A DNA stretch of 53,189 bases, from the NCBI GenBank assembly GCA_964584325.1, contig CAZOZP010000016.1, forward strand, positions 1 through 53,189. The letters run 5' to 3'. This stretch comes from CAZOZP01 sp964584325 (GTDB lineage: Bacteria > Bacteroidota > Ignavibacteria > Ignavibacteriales > Melioribacteraceae). The stretch's first letter is position 1. Every line of letters starts with the position of its first letter. The notes under the pieces are model-generated. The model was not told the origin of the DNA. It ran no database searches and saw only the letters and a program-made list of their open reading frames with translations. This document shows, piece after piece, positions 42,502 to 52,200 of the stretch. The translations under genes were made by a program, and so were the position numbers.

Positions 42502-44508
42502 TTAATATCTGCCAAATTCCTCATCATCGAGGTTAATTATGTCTTTCGGACTAAGACTTTCCATGTTTTTCTGATTACCGTGATATTTTGCCTGATTCAG
42601 TTGTTTTGCCGCAGGCCGGCCGGATACCTGGAATTGTCTTATTCCGCTAAGTTTGAACTGATTCAGCATATTATTAAGCATGATTGTCTGACTTGAAAGT
42701 TCTTCGGCAGAAGAAGCAGTTTCTTCCGCACTCGCGGTATTCTGCTGAACAACTTTATCAACCTGAGCAAGGCCAACTGTTATCTGGTTAATTCCCAAAG
42801 CCTGTTCATTTGATGAAGCGGCAATCTCAGCTACAATATCAGCTACCTTTACTGAATCGTTTGTAATTTCAGCAAGCACTTCTGCTGTTTTGTTTGATAT
42901 TTCAGCACCCACTTCAGATTTCTTTAAAGCATTTTCTATCATTTCCGAAGTCTCTTTGGCAGCTTTAGCGCTTCTTGCGGCAAGATTTCTAACTTCTTCG
43001 GCAACAACCGCAAATCCCTTTCCGTGTCTTCCGGCTCTGGCTGCTTCAACCGCTGCATTAAGAGCAAGAAGGTTTGTCTGGAATGCAATTTCTTCTATTA
43101 CTTTAATTATCTTGGAAATGCTCTTGCTTGATTCGCTAATATCTCCCATAGCGCGCATAAGGTTCTGCATTTCGTTATTTCCGCGCTCTGCTGTCTGTTT
43201 AGATTGGTTGGCAAGCTGATTTGATACATTTGCATTTTCTGCATTTATCTTTGTCTGTGCACTAATCTGTGTCATAGAACTGGAAATTTCCTGAAGCGAT
43301 GATGCCTGCTCTGTTGCACCCTGCGACATTGACTGACTTACATCCGATATTTGCTGAGAACCCATTGCAACCTGTTCTACAGTAGTTGCAACCTGAGCCA
43401 TAATATCATTCATCTTATCCAGACTGCTGTTGAGGCTTTCTTTAACTTCGGCAAAAATACCCTGATATTGACCTTTTACTCTTGCTGTAAGATCGTTTTC
43501 AGACATTCGGCTTATTACCTGATTAGCTTCCACTAAACCCTGGAGTCCGTCAATACACTGGTTAAGATTATTCTTTATGTTATTGAAATCTCCCTTATAA
43601 GTATCTGTAATTTTATTCGGAATATCACCTTTGGAAATCCTGTCAACATATTCCGCAGCAACATTCAGTGGGCGGATTACCGCATCAAGAACTGAATTTA
43701 TTCCTTCAACTAATGGTCTGAATTCAAAATTTATTGTATTAGGATCTGCCCTGTAATCAAGCTTCCCGTTTGAAGCGGCATCTGTGAGTTTTGCAACCTG
43801 TTCGCTTAAGCCTGTTGTAACACCTTTTATATTGCGGATAATTAAAAAACTGAATAAAATTGCCAAAGATGCACCAAGCAGCATAACAACAACGGTAAAT
43901 ACTTTAAAGAAAGAGGCTTCAGAAATATCATCTTCTATCATTTTATTAGTGTTTTCTGTATTATTAGCATAAAGTAAATCAGCAGTTTCTCCGAATTTAT
44001 TAGACATGGGAATCATTCTTCTTGTAATTTCGGAATATTCTTTATAGAGTTTGGCTTTAGTTTCAGCATCGTTGGTTATTGAGAGCTGGTTAATAATTCG
44101 GTCAATGTCCACATAGATTTCTCGCCATGCACGATAATCCCTTTCTAATTGAGCAGATAACATGCGGCCTCTGTCACTTTGTCTTTCAACTTTCAAGAAA
44201 TCTGAAAGTGCTTCTTCCACAATTTTCTGACTTTTATCTTTTTGGTCAAGTATTTTTCTATATTCATTTTGAGAATCAGGCACATTTTCATAAGTCCAGA
44301 CATCTAAAGTCTGAGATCTGATGGTCCATCGCTCTCGATTTATTAACAATAAGTTTCGTAAATCAGGAATCCTGTTTAGTCCGATATTGGATATACTCTC
44401 CTCAAGATTATAAACCCCTAAAAATCCGGTTATTCCGGTTATTAGAAGGAACAAAGTTACTGCACCGAAACCTATAATTAGTTTTGCTCCGATTTTTAAG
44501 TTTTTCAT
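42502..44508 (-). CDS. Methyl-accepting chemotaxis protein
   Basis: A 668-residue receptor. First membrane helix about residues 10-32, a periplasmic four-helix-bundle-type sensor (33-198), second membrane helix about 199-225. HAMP-like segments cover about 226-370, with at least two units; the ones near 279-315 and 331-360 are clear. The signalling domain follows, with the hairpin tip IEEIAFQTNLLALNAAVEAARAG at 471-493. Methylation-type Glu/Gln pairs occur in GATEQASSLQE and SAEETASSAEE. A flexible 35-residue tail ends in EFGRY, which fits the x-aromatic-x-x-aromatic CheR/CheB docking pentapeptide. Ligand unknown. It lies between the cheW and cheD-like genes. Confidence 0.95.
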   Translation of the reverse strand: MKNLKIGAKLIIGFGAVTLFLLITGITGFLGVYNLEESISNIGLNRIPDLRNLLLINRERWTIRSQTLDVWTYENVPDSQNEYRKILDQKDKSQKIVEEALSDFLKVERQSDRGRMLSAQLERDYRAWREIYVDIDRIINQLSITNDAETKAKLYKEYSEITRRMIPMSNKFGETADLLYANNTENTNKMIEDDISEASFFKVFTVVVMLLGASLAILFSFLIIRNIKGVTTGLSEQVAKLTDAASNGKLDYRADPNTINFEFRPLVEGINSVLDAVIRPLNVAAEYVDRISKGDIPNKITDTYKGDFNNIKNNLNQCIDGLQGLVEANQVISRMSENDLTARVKGQYQGIFAEVKESLNSSLDKMNDIMAQVATTVEQVAMGSQQISDVSQSMSQGATEQASSLQEISSSMTQISAQTKINAENANVSNQLANQSKQTAERGNNEMQNLMRAMGDISESSKSISKIIKVIEEIAFQTNLLALNAAVEAARAGRHGKGFAVVAEEVRNLAARSAKAAKETSEMIENALKKSEVGAEISNKTAEVLAEITNDSVKVADIVAEIAASSNEQALGINQITVGLAQVDKVVQQNTASAEETASSAEELSSQTIMLNNMLNQFKLSGIRQFQVSGRPAAKQLNQAKYHGNQKNMESLSPKDIINLDDEEFGRY

Positions 44509-44534
44509 TTTTACTCCGGCTTTTATTCTATCTT

Positions 44535-45044
44535 TTATTTTAATTTGCTTAATGTCTGAATTTCGTCTTCTGAAAGTATTTTTTCTACATCAAGAAGTAT
44601 TTTAACATTTTCTTCAATTTTTCCGATTCCATAAATATATTGATTGTTTGCACTTCTGTTAAAATTCCGTGTAAGTTGAATATTTTCTTCAGCAATCGAA
44701 AGAACTTCAAGAACTTCATCCACAACCAATCCGATTGCTGCGCCTCCCATATCTACAACGATTATACAGGTTCTTTCCTCATAATCCTTAGGTTCGAAAC
44801 GGAATCTGATTCTCATATCGATTACTGGAATTATTTTACCTCTAAGGTTAATAACGCCTTTAATGTGTGAAGGCATTTCGGGTACTAATGTAATTTTCTG
44901 AATTCCGATAATTTCCGTTACATATTTAATGGCTATTCCGTAGTCTTCTTCCTTAAGTCTGAAGGTCAGGAATTTATCCTTAAGAGTATCCTCATCATCG
45001 AAATCATCATCATCGTCATAACCATATTTTTTATCATCAATCAT
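44535..45044 (-). CDS. cheW: Chemotaxis coupling protein CheW
   Basis: A 169-residue CheW with a 20-residue Asp-rich N-terminal extension (DDDDDFDDED). The CheW fold is complete: FLTFRLKEEDYGIAIKYVTEIIG, IKGVINLRGKIIPVIDMR, the GLVVDEVLEVLSI segment and IYGIGKI. It links MCP tips to CheA. It resembles the CheW domain of the REC-SBP-CheW fusion upstream very closely (VKGVINLRGK, ISEENIE/IAEENIQ, SGIGKI/YGIGKI), indicating a recent duplication. It lies 14 bases after cheA and 26 bases before the MCP gene. Confidence 0.96.
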   Translation of the reverse strand: MIDDKKYGYDDDDDFDDEDTLKDKFLTFRLKEEDYGIAIKYVTEIIGIQKITLVPEMPSHIKGVINLRGKIIPVIDMRIRFRFEPKDYEERTCIIVVDMGGAAIGLVVDEVLEVLSIAEENIQLTRNFNRSANNQYIYGIGKIEENVKILLDVEKILSEDEIQTLSKLK

Positions 45045-45058
45045 AATTCTCCTGAATA

Positions 45059-47272
45059 TTAGTTAACCGATTTTTTTAAGATTGTATCTACATCCAGTAT
45101 TAGTCCTACTTCACCGTTGCCAAGTATCATACCTCCGGTAATGCCCGAAACTTTCCCGATATAATCCGAAAGTCCTTTAATAACTGTCTGCTGCTGACCA
45201 ACAATTTCATCAACAAACAGACAAGCCTGTGTATTGCCTGATTCTATCCTTATTAGAATGCCATCTTCCAGATTTGTATATTTTGGATTTTTATTAAGAA
45301 ACTCGTGTATTCTGATAACCGGATAAATCTTTCCTCTTATTTTCACTTGTTCGTTACCGTCCATGGTAATAAAGATTTCTTCTTTTTTCGGACGGAATGA
45401 TTCCTGAATGCTCAGGATCGGCAGAGCATAGGTTGTGTTACTGACAGCAGCTAACATACTATCCATTATTGCAAGAGTAAGCGGTATTCTCAGTTTAAAT
45501 ACCGAGCCTTGTCCCTTATGACTTTCTATCGAAACACTACCTCTTAGTTTTTCAATATTTTTCTTAACAACATCCATCCCCACACCGCGTCCGGAAATAT
45601 TTGTTACTTTTTCTGCAGTTGAGAAACCCGGATTGAAAATAAAATCCCAAACTTCTGAATCTCTGAGTTTTGCCGTTTCGCTTTCTTCAACCAGACCTTT
45701 TTCCAAAGCCTTTCTCAATATTCTATCCCTGTCTAAACCGTTTCCGTCATCCCGGATAGTTATAATTATTTCATTACCTTCATATCCGGCACCCAAGGTT
45801 AGATGTCCGACTGCAGGCTTACCTTTAGATATTCGGGCTTCTGATTTTTCTATACCGTGGTCAATTGCGTTTCTGATTATATGAACCAGTGGGTCTGATA
45901 TTTCTTCAATCACATTCTTATCCATTTCCGTTTCTTCTCCGAAAATGGTAAGTTCAATTTTCTTTTCAGATTTCTGTGCCAGATCGCGCACCAGCCTTTT
46001 CATTTTATTGAAAAGTGCATCAAGCGGGGTCATCCTCAGAGACATTGAAATTTCCTGCAGTTCCCTTGTAATCTTGCTAAGCATTCCCGCCGCTTTTGCA
46101 AAATTAGGCATATCCTTACCCCGGATATCTGCATTGTTGATAATCATTGATTCTATTGTAATCAACTCACCCACTAAATCAAAGAGGCTGTCAAGTTTCT
46201 GAGTATCTACTCTGATATCTTTTTTCTGATGGACTGCCTGCTTTGCAGAGATATTGTTTTCAGGTTTGTCGGATTTTGCAGACTCTTCTTCCTTTTGCCT
46301 GATCGATGGTTCTGCCTTTTCTGTTTGCATTTCAACATTTATTACCGGCAATGGTATTTGAGGTTTAATTTCAGTATCCGGTTCGCTTTTTGGTTTAACT
46401 TCATCTTCTTTTTTAGTTGGCGTTTCAGAAGTTACACCTTTATTTCCAAATACTTTGATTTCCAGTTTTTTTACATTTGCACTTAGTCTGTCGAGAATAG
46501 AAAAAGATTTATTAATATCTGCAGGCCCGAACTTACCGGCATCTTCCCTGGCCATTACGAGCATACTTTCGAGTTCCATTGAATCTTTTTCTATTTCGCT
46601 TATGCCTATAAATCCGGCATTTCCCTTGATGCTGTGTATAAAACAAAATGCATCGTTTATAATTTTTTCCTTATCCGGCGATGATTCAAATTCAACAAGT
46701 GCCTGTTCTGTTTTATTAAGATATGCAACTGAATCTTCAATGAATATTTTCATCATATCATCAGAAATAAGATCATCATAATTATCAGGCTGAATTTCCT
46801 GAATAGTATCAATTACTGCAGAGTCGGCAACTTCCTGTATTAAGACTTCAGATTCGATCTCTTCCTCAAAAAAGCTCTTTAATTTTTCGATCATAGAATT
46901 AATTTCATTCTCGAATCCGGTATCTGTCTGATTAGTTGATACATTTGCAACCAATTTTCTCAGCAAGTCAAAATTCGCATATATAAGATTTACTGCTTCT
47001 TCAGACTGAGGTATGTTCATATCTCTCATTTTATCAAGAAGTGTTTCAGCCTGGTGGGTAAGCCGCGAAATTTCTTCAAGACCAAAAAATCCCGACAATC
47101 CCTTTATTGTATGGAATACCCTGAATATGGCATTTACCGAATCAAAATTGTTTTCTTCGGAAAGACTGTCTATCTGCGGCTCAAACTTATCGAGAGAATC
47201 CATAGTCTCATCAACAAATGAGGCCAGCATTTCTTTTGTTTCATTATCCGACTGATTCAAATAATCTGACAT
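45059..47272 (-). CDS. cheA: Chemotaxis histidine kinase CheA with two Hpt domains
   Basis: A 737-residue CheA from the ATG at 47272, which has TAGGAAC upstream; a 15-residue longer reading is rejected. There are two Hpt domains: H54 in FHTIKGLSG and H213 in IHSIKGNAG. No CheY-binding P2 domain is seen; residues 275-350 are a disordered Lys/Glu/Pro linker. Then comes the dimerisation domain (IRVDTQKLDSLFDLVGEL), the ATPase domain (HIIRNAIDHGIEK; RDDGNGLD; GRGVGMDVVKKN; GQGSVFKLRIP) and a CheW-like P5 domain (about 605-737). It autophosphorylates in response to receptors and feeds CheB, CheY and probably REC domains of the neighbouring proteins. The gene follows the REC-SBP-CheW gene by 16 bases. 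Confidence 0.96.
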   Translation of the reverse strand: MSDYLNQSDNETKEMLASFVDETMDSLDKFEPQIDSLSEENNFDSVNAIFRVFHTIKGLSGFFGLEEISRLTHQAETLLDKMRDMNIPQSEEAVNLIYANFDLLRKLVANVSTNQTDTGFENEINSMIEKLKSFFEEEIESEVLIQEVADSAVIDTIQEIQPDNYDDLISDDMMKIFIEDSVAYLNKTEQALVEFESSPDKEKIINDAFCFIHSIKGNAGFIGISEIEKDSMELESMLVMAREDAGKFGPADINKSFSILDRLSANVKKLEIKVFGNKGVTSETPTKKEDEVKPKSEPDTEIKPQIPLPVINVEMQTEKAEPSIRQKEEESAKSDKPENNISAKQAVHQKKDIRVDTQKLDSLFDLVGELITIESMIINNADIRGKDMPNFAKAAGMLSKITRELQEISMSLRMTPLDALFNKMKRLVRDLAQKSEKKIELTIFGEETEMDKNVIEEISDPLVHIIRNAIDHGIEKSEARISKGKPAVGHLTLGAGYEGNEIIITIRDDGNGLDRDRILRKALEKGLVEESETAKLRDSEVWDFIFNPGFSTAEKVTNISGRGVGMDVVKKNIEKLRGSVSIESHKGQGSVFKLRIPLTLAIMDSMLAAVSNTTYALPILSIQESFRPKKEEIFITMDGNEQVKIRGKIYPVIRIHEFLNKNPKYTNLEDGILIRIESGNTQACLFVDEIVGQQQTVIKGLSDYIGKVSGITGGMILGNGEVGLILDVDTILKKSVN

Positions 47273-47288
47273 TGTGTTCCTATAACTT

Positions 47289-49169
47289 TTATTTTGAGAG
47301 TAATGCCTGAAGATCAAGAATTATCTTAATACCCCCCGGAATTTTTCCTATTCCGGAAATAAACTTGTCTTTTTCCGACTTTACAATTTTTCTTGAACGT
47401 TCAATATTTTCTTCCGAAATACTAATAACTTCATCTATTTCGTCAACTATAATTCCCAATATTTTTTCTTCATACGAAACAATAACAATACAGGTTTTTT
47501 CATCGTATGGTGTTTCCTCTAATCCGAATCTTTTTTTCAAATCGATTATCGGTGTAATTTTACCTCTAAGATTAATAACGCCCTTTACATAAGGCTCAAT
47601 ATTCGGAATTTCCGTAACATTCTGCATACCTATAATTTCAAGAACGTATTCGATACTCAATGCATAGCTTAAACTATCCGACTTGAAAGACATATACAAA
47701 TCTTTCTGAGTATCTTCATCTTCAAATTCTTCAAATGACTGCTTTTCCTTTAAAGGAAGACTGCTTTCAGTAGTTTTTTCGGGTTCAATATTCATTTTCT
47801 TGAATGCTTTATCTATATATTTATAATCCACAAATTTGGTTAAATCAATGATTGAACCAATTTGCATAATATCATGCATATAATGCTGAATTCTGTCAAG
47901 ATCGGCTTCATTAGGATAAATTCCGCTGAAAGTAATATTATCAGGATCTGAGAGAATTTCCTCCAGATTACTTCTTGTAATCGATAATTCTCTCTGTGGA
48001 TATAAAAATTCAAGAGCAAGCGAAGCTGCTTCGTTAAGAGGCATCTTCTCGTAGTATTTTGAGGCTGCGGTAAAAAGATCAACAAGCTGTTCAACTGCCT
48101 CAGGATTCTTTTCCAGCAGACTGTTTCGTGCAACCACAACGCAGCAGGGATGGTCTTTCCACAATTGATTGGAAAGAAACTCTCTTTTAGCTTTCCCTGA
48201 ATTAACGGCATAGGTACCAATCGGTTCTGCTACAAGAAATCCGCTTACTTTCGGATTATCTTTTAGTGTATCCGGCATTTTAGCAGGAGGAACTACTTCA
48301 AATGTTACATCTATATTTTTATCTCCGGCCTTTCCTGATCTTAATCCGTTCTGCCTGAAGAACATATTTGCCAGCATATGATGTATGGAAAGTCTGTGAG
48401 GAATCAGGAAAGTACTATCCGCATAGAAGTCTGCCGGACTTTCTTTAGCCCCGCTTCCTCTTTTATGATTCCTTACACAAATACTCCCTCTTCTGTGAGC
48501 AAAAGTAAGGAGACTTATAGGTGTGCCTGATGCATACAAATCCATAGCCAGCGGAGCAAGAATAAATGCAATATCAACCTCGCCTTTATCCAGAGATTCA
48601 GCCAGAGGATTCCATCCGGAATAGCAAACTGTTTCAAGTTCAAATTTATCTGCATTATATTTTCCCTTGGCAAGCATATCCTTTGCAATACCAAGAAGAA
48701 GATGGTCGGTTATTTGAATATGTGCGGCTTTAATATGAAGTTTACCGGAATCAAGTTTCCTGCGCGATTTCGGTCTTTCTTCCTCACTTATTTCCATCCC
48801 CAATGCTGAAGCCAGTTTCTTATCCAGTTCATCATCATCAAACGGTTTGGAAATAAATCCGGTTACTCCTGCCTCTTTTGCAAGATTAATTTCCTTCTTT
48901 TCTCCGCGTGCTGTAGCCATTATAAATGGAATTGAATGATCTGAGTATTCGTTTCTTACCCACTTAAGAAGTTCATAACCCGTAAGATTCGGCATATCCC
49001 AGTCACTGATAATGAGGTCGAACCGAATCCCTTTTTTTAAAATTTCAACTGCTTCGGCACCGTCTTCGGCTTCGGTAATATCGGTTATTCCAAGGGCATT
49101 CAGTGATTTTATTTCAATTCGCCGCATCAGAGCGGCATCATCAACTAAAAGAATTTTTGTTTTAAGCAT
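47289..49169 (-). CDS. Receiver - NrtA/NMT1-like substrate-binding domain - CheW fusion
   Basis: A 626-residue protein from the ATG at 49169 (an in-frame GTG lies six bases upstream; residue numbers here count from that GTG). Residues 1-125 are a receiver with D12-D13, phospho-acceptor D58 in LIISDWDMPNLTG, T88 and K110. Residues about 145-455 are a substrate-binding fold of the nitrate/bicarbonate/sulfonate ABC type (NrtA/CmpA/SsuA, NMT1-like): LHIKAAHIQITDHLLLGIAKD, SGWNPLAESLDKGEVDIAF, LAPLAMDLYASG, PHRLSIHHMLAN, GFLVAEPIGTYAV, DHPCCVVVARNSLLEKNPEAV. Residues about 490-628 are a CheW domain. No signal peptide or membrane segment is present, so the binding domain should face the cytoplasm, as in the NrtC ATPase fusions. 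It could sense an intracellular anion or metabolite and report to CheA. Ligand unknown. Confidence 0.93.
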   Translation of the reverse strand: MLKTKILLVDDAALMRRIEIKSLNALGITDITEAEDGAEAVEILKKGIRFDLIISDWDMPNLTGYELLKWVRNEYSDHSIPFIMATARGEKKEINLAKEAGVTGFISKPFDDDELDKKLASALGMEISEEERPKSRRKLDSGKLHIKAAHIQITDHLLLGIAKDMLAKGKYNADKFELETVCYSGWNPLAESLDKGEVDIAFILAPLAMDLYASGTPISLLTFAHRRGSICVRNHKRGSGAKESPADFYADSTFLIPHRLSIHHMLANMFFRQNGLRSGKAGDKNIDVTFEVVPPAKMPDTLKDNPKVSGFLVAEPIGTYAVNSGKAKREFLSNQLWKDHPCCVVVARNSLLEKNPEAVEQLVDLFTAASKYYEKMPLNEAASLALEFLYPQRELSITRSNLEEILSDPDNITFSGIYPNEADLDRIQHYMHDIMQIGSIIDLTKFVDYKYIDKAFKKMNIEPEKTTESSLPLKEKQSFEEFEDEDTQKDLYMSFKSDSLSYALSIEYVLEIIGMQNVTEIPNIEPYVKGVINLRGKITPIIDLKKRFGLEETPYDEKTCIVIVSYEEKILGIIVDEIDEVISISEENIERSRKIVKSEKDKFISGIGKIPGGIKIILDLQALLSK

Positions 49170-49192
49170 ATACACAATAATTTTTAGACAAT

Positions 49193-49213
49193 AATCGAAA
49201 AAATAATTCGATT
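49193..49213. promoter_or_regulatory. Hairpin and TTGACA box upstream of the fusion gene
   Basis: The 68-bp spacer before the REC-SBP-CheW gene holds a perfect 7-bp stem with a 7-base loop (AATCGAA 49193-49199 / TTCGATT 49207-49213). On the minus strand a TTGACA hexamer overlaps the stop of the upstream kinase, with a poor -10-like TAAAGA 17 bases on. This may give the fusion gene a separate promoter or operator. The evidence is weak. Confidence 0.3.
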
Positions 49214-49237
49214 CTTTAGTTATTCTCCGCTATATTG

Positions 49238-52200
49238 TCAAATATTTTGATTCTTCGAAAGAACATTTCTGAAAATTCTTTCAACTATTTCCCACTCTTT
49301 CATTATTTTTTCCAAATAATCATTTAACTGACTAATGTCAATATCCTTCGACATCTCTATTTTTTCACTTAATTCAGACATACGCGGCAAACAAAGCGTT
49401 AATGCTGACCCTTTTAATATGTGTGCATTCTTTCTGATTTTCTGCTCATCTCCAAACCTGATTGCATCCTCCAATTCCGTTATATAAACCGGATAGTTCT
49501 CAAGAGAGAGTTTTATAAGTTCCAGTATTATATTCTCATTATTATCAACATTCAACTGTAGTTTGTTTCTGTTGAAATGTAAATTCTCCGAATCATCCTT
49601 AATTGTCTGATCAGTCGGTTTTAAGTTATGTTTCATCTTAAGATACTTATTAAGTATTGCAGGTATCGAACTCTGTTCAATTGGTTTAGCCAGGAAATCA
49701 TCCATTCCTGCTTCCAGACATCTTTGCCTTTCTTCCTTAACAGCCCCGGCAGTCAGTGCAATTATCGGAATACGTCTGCCGCTTTTTCTTTCTGCTTCTC
49801 TTATTTTTTTTGTTGCTTCAATTCCGTCCATTTCCGGCATTTGGATATCCATAAAAATCAGATCCGGATTCTGTTTTTCAATAACATTCAATACTTCAAA
49901 ACCGGTGAGTGCTTCTAAAAAAACCGCATCAGGAAGATGATTCTTTAATATTGTTTTTATCAGCAGAAGATTCATTTGAATATCTTCTGCAATTAGTATA
50001 ACAACTCCCGAATTACTCATTTGTAAAGGCAAAGAAGCTTCCTTCTTTTGTCGTTTTTCATTTCTTTCGGCATTTTTCAGGTCGCAAAATACTCTAAGCA
50101 GTTGTTTTCTGTTTACCGGTTTTCCCACTTCAGCGCAAATCCCAAGCTCCAGACTTTCTTTCTGAATATCTTCCGAATCATCCGAATTGGTAAGAAGAAT
50201 CACAGGATTGCTCTCCGATGAAAGATTCAGTTTTTCTCTCATTAGTCTTACTGTATCCAAACCGTTTAAATAAGGCATATTATAATCAACAATTACAGCA
50301 TCGAAATCGCCTTCCTTTTCTAAAAGTTTTAATCCGGAAGCTCCGTTATCCGTCTCAGAATATTGTATTCCCATACTTAACAATATTTTTCCGATGATAC
50401 TCCGGTTTAAATCATTATCATCAATTATCAGTATCTTATTTAATCCGCAGGCAGGCAGTTCTTCAGGAGTTTCTCTTTCAAAAGGTACTTCAACAGAAAA
50501 GCTGAAAACCGATCCTTTATTTATTTGGCTGGTTATCTCAATTTCGCTGCCCATCTTTGCTGCCAGATGATTTGAGATGGTTAAGCCTAAGCCGGTACCT
50601 CCGAATTTTCGTGTGGTAGAGGAATCTGCCTGAGAAAATGCCTTAAAAAGTCTATCTTTTTGTTCAGATGTAATTCCAATTCCGGTATCTCTCACAGAGA
50701 AGAAGAATTTTCCTTTATCCGGACTTGTCTGTGAAAACAAAACCTGAAGTTCCACTTCGCCCTTTTGTGTAAATTTAACCGCATTACTCAAAAGATTCAT
50801 TATAATCTGCTTTAGTCTTACAGGATCAACAAACGAATATTCCGGTACATCCGGTGCAACATTCAGAAGAAGTTCAAGTCCTTTTTTCCAGGCCTGAATT
50901 TTAACGATATCCGCCGATTCACGAATAAGTTCTTCAATGTTTGTCATAACCGGATCAAGTTCCAGTTTACCTGCTTCTATCTTGGAAAAATCAAGAATGT
51001 CATTTATTATTCCCAACAGTGATTTTGCAGAAGTAAAAGCATTCTCCACGTATTGATCTTGTAATTTGCTTAACTGAGTATTTCTCAATAATTCGGTAAA
51101 CCCGATAACTCCGTTAAGAGGGGTTCGGATTTCGTGGCTCATATTTGCCAGAAATTCTGATTTTGCTTTATTTGCCCTTTCAGCTTCTTCTTTTGCTTTG
51201 ATTACTTCCTTTTCAATTTCCTTTCTTTCTGTTATATCGCTTACGAATCCGTGCCATAATACTTTACCTCCGTCAAGTTCTTCCGGCCGCGATTGGGCGT
51301 GAAGCCACCTTAATCCTTTCACCGGCAAATCTACTCTGAACTCGCAATCCCAAATCTCCAGCTTTTTTGCTGAATCATCAATCGATTGAATGACCCGGGG
51401 CAGATCATTCGGCACTATGTATTCAAAAACCCTGGAACCGTCTTTAACAACATCTTCGGGTTTTATTTCAAAAATCTGCCATAGCTGATTAGAAGCAAAA
51501 GGCAATAAACTGCTTCCATCCGATAATCTTAAAAACTGGTATATTGCTCCCGGAAGCTGTGCTGAAAGCTTCTTCAAAAGCTGATCACTTTCTTCAAGAG
51601 CCTTTTCAACAATTTTCTGAGGAGTAATATCTGTCATTACGGTCAGAAAATATGTGCCTTCATCAGAGTCAATCACTTCTCCGGAAAAAAGTCCGTCTAA
51701 AAAATTACCGTCTTTTTTTAGAACTTTGAGTTCAATATTTCTCAAGTTACCCTGCATTTTAAGGGTTTCACCTGATTGTTTTTGCTTCTCAATTTCAGGA
51801 AACAGTTTTAGTTGTTCAGGTGTTTTACCTACAACATCTTGTTTCATATATCCGAGAGTATTAACAAAAGATTCATTTACATCAATAAATTCCATTGTAT
51901 TAATATCATTCAGAGCCATAAGTGCCGGATTACTTTGAAAAAGCCTGTTAAATTTTCTTTCACTAAGCCTTAGTTTTTTTTTGGCTTCAGTTCTCTTTTG
52001 AATTTCAGTTTGCAGTTCCCAGTTCATCCATTCCATATTATCAGCAAACTTATTAAGCTTTTCTGTTTGAACTTTTCGATCTGTGATATCCTGATGTGTT
52101 CCGGAAATTACCAGAGGCTTTCCTTCAGCATCTCTTGCAGAAATTTTGCCCCTGTCGCTTACCCAAACCCATTCGCCGTTTTTGTGCTTCATTCTGCATT

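Noticed and set aside
47840..48220. Overlapping minus-strand reading frame of 126 codons inside the fusion gene
   Set aside because: It lies in another frame of the substrate-binding region, has no family features or ribosome site, and the main frame is fully conserved.
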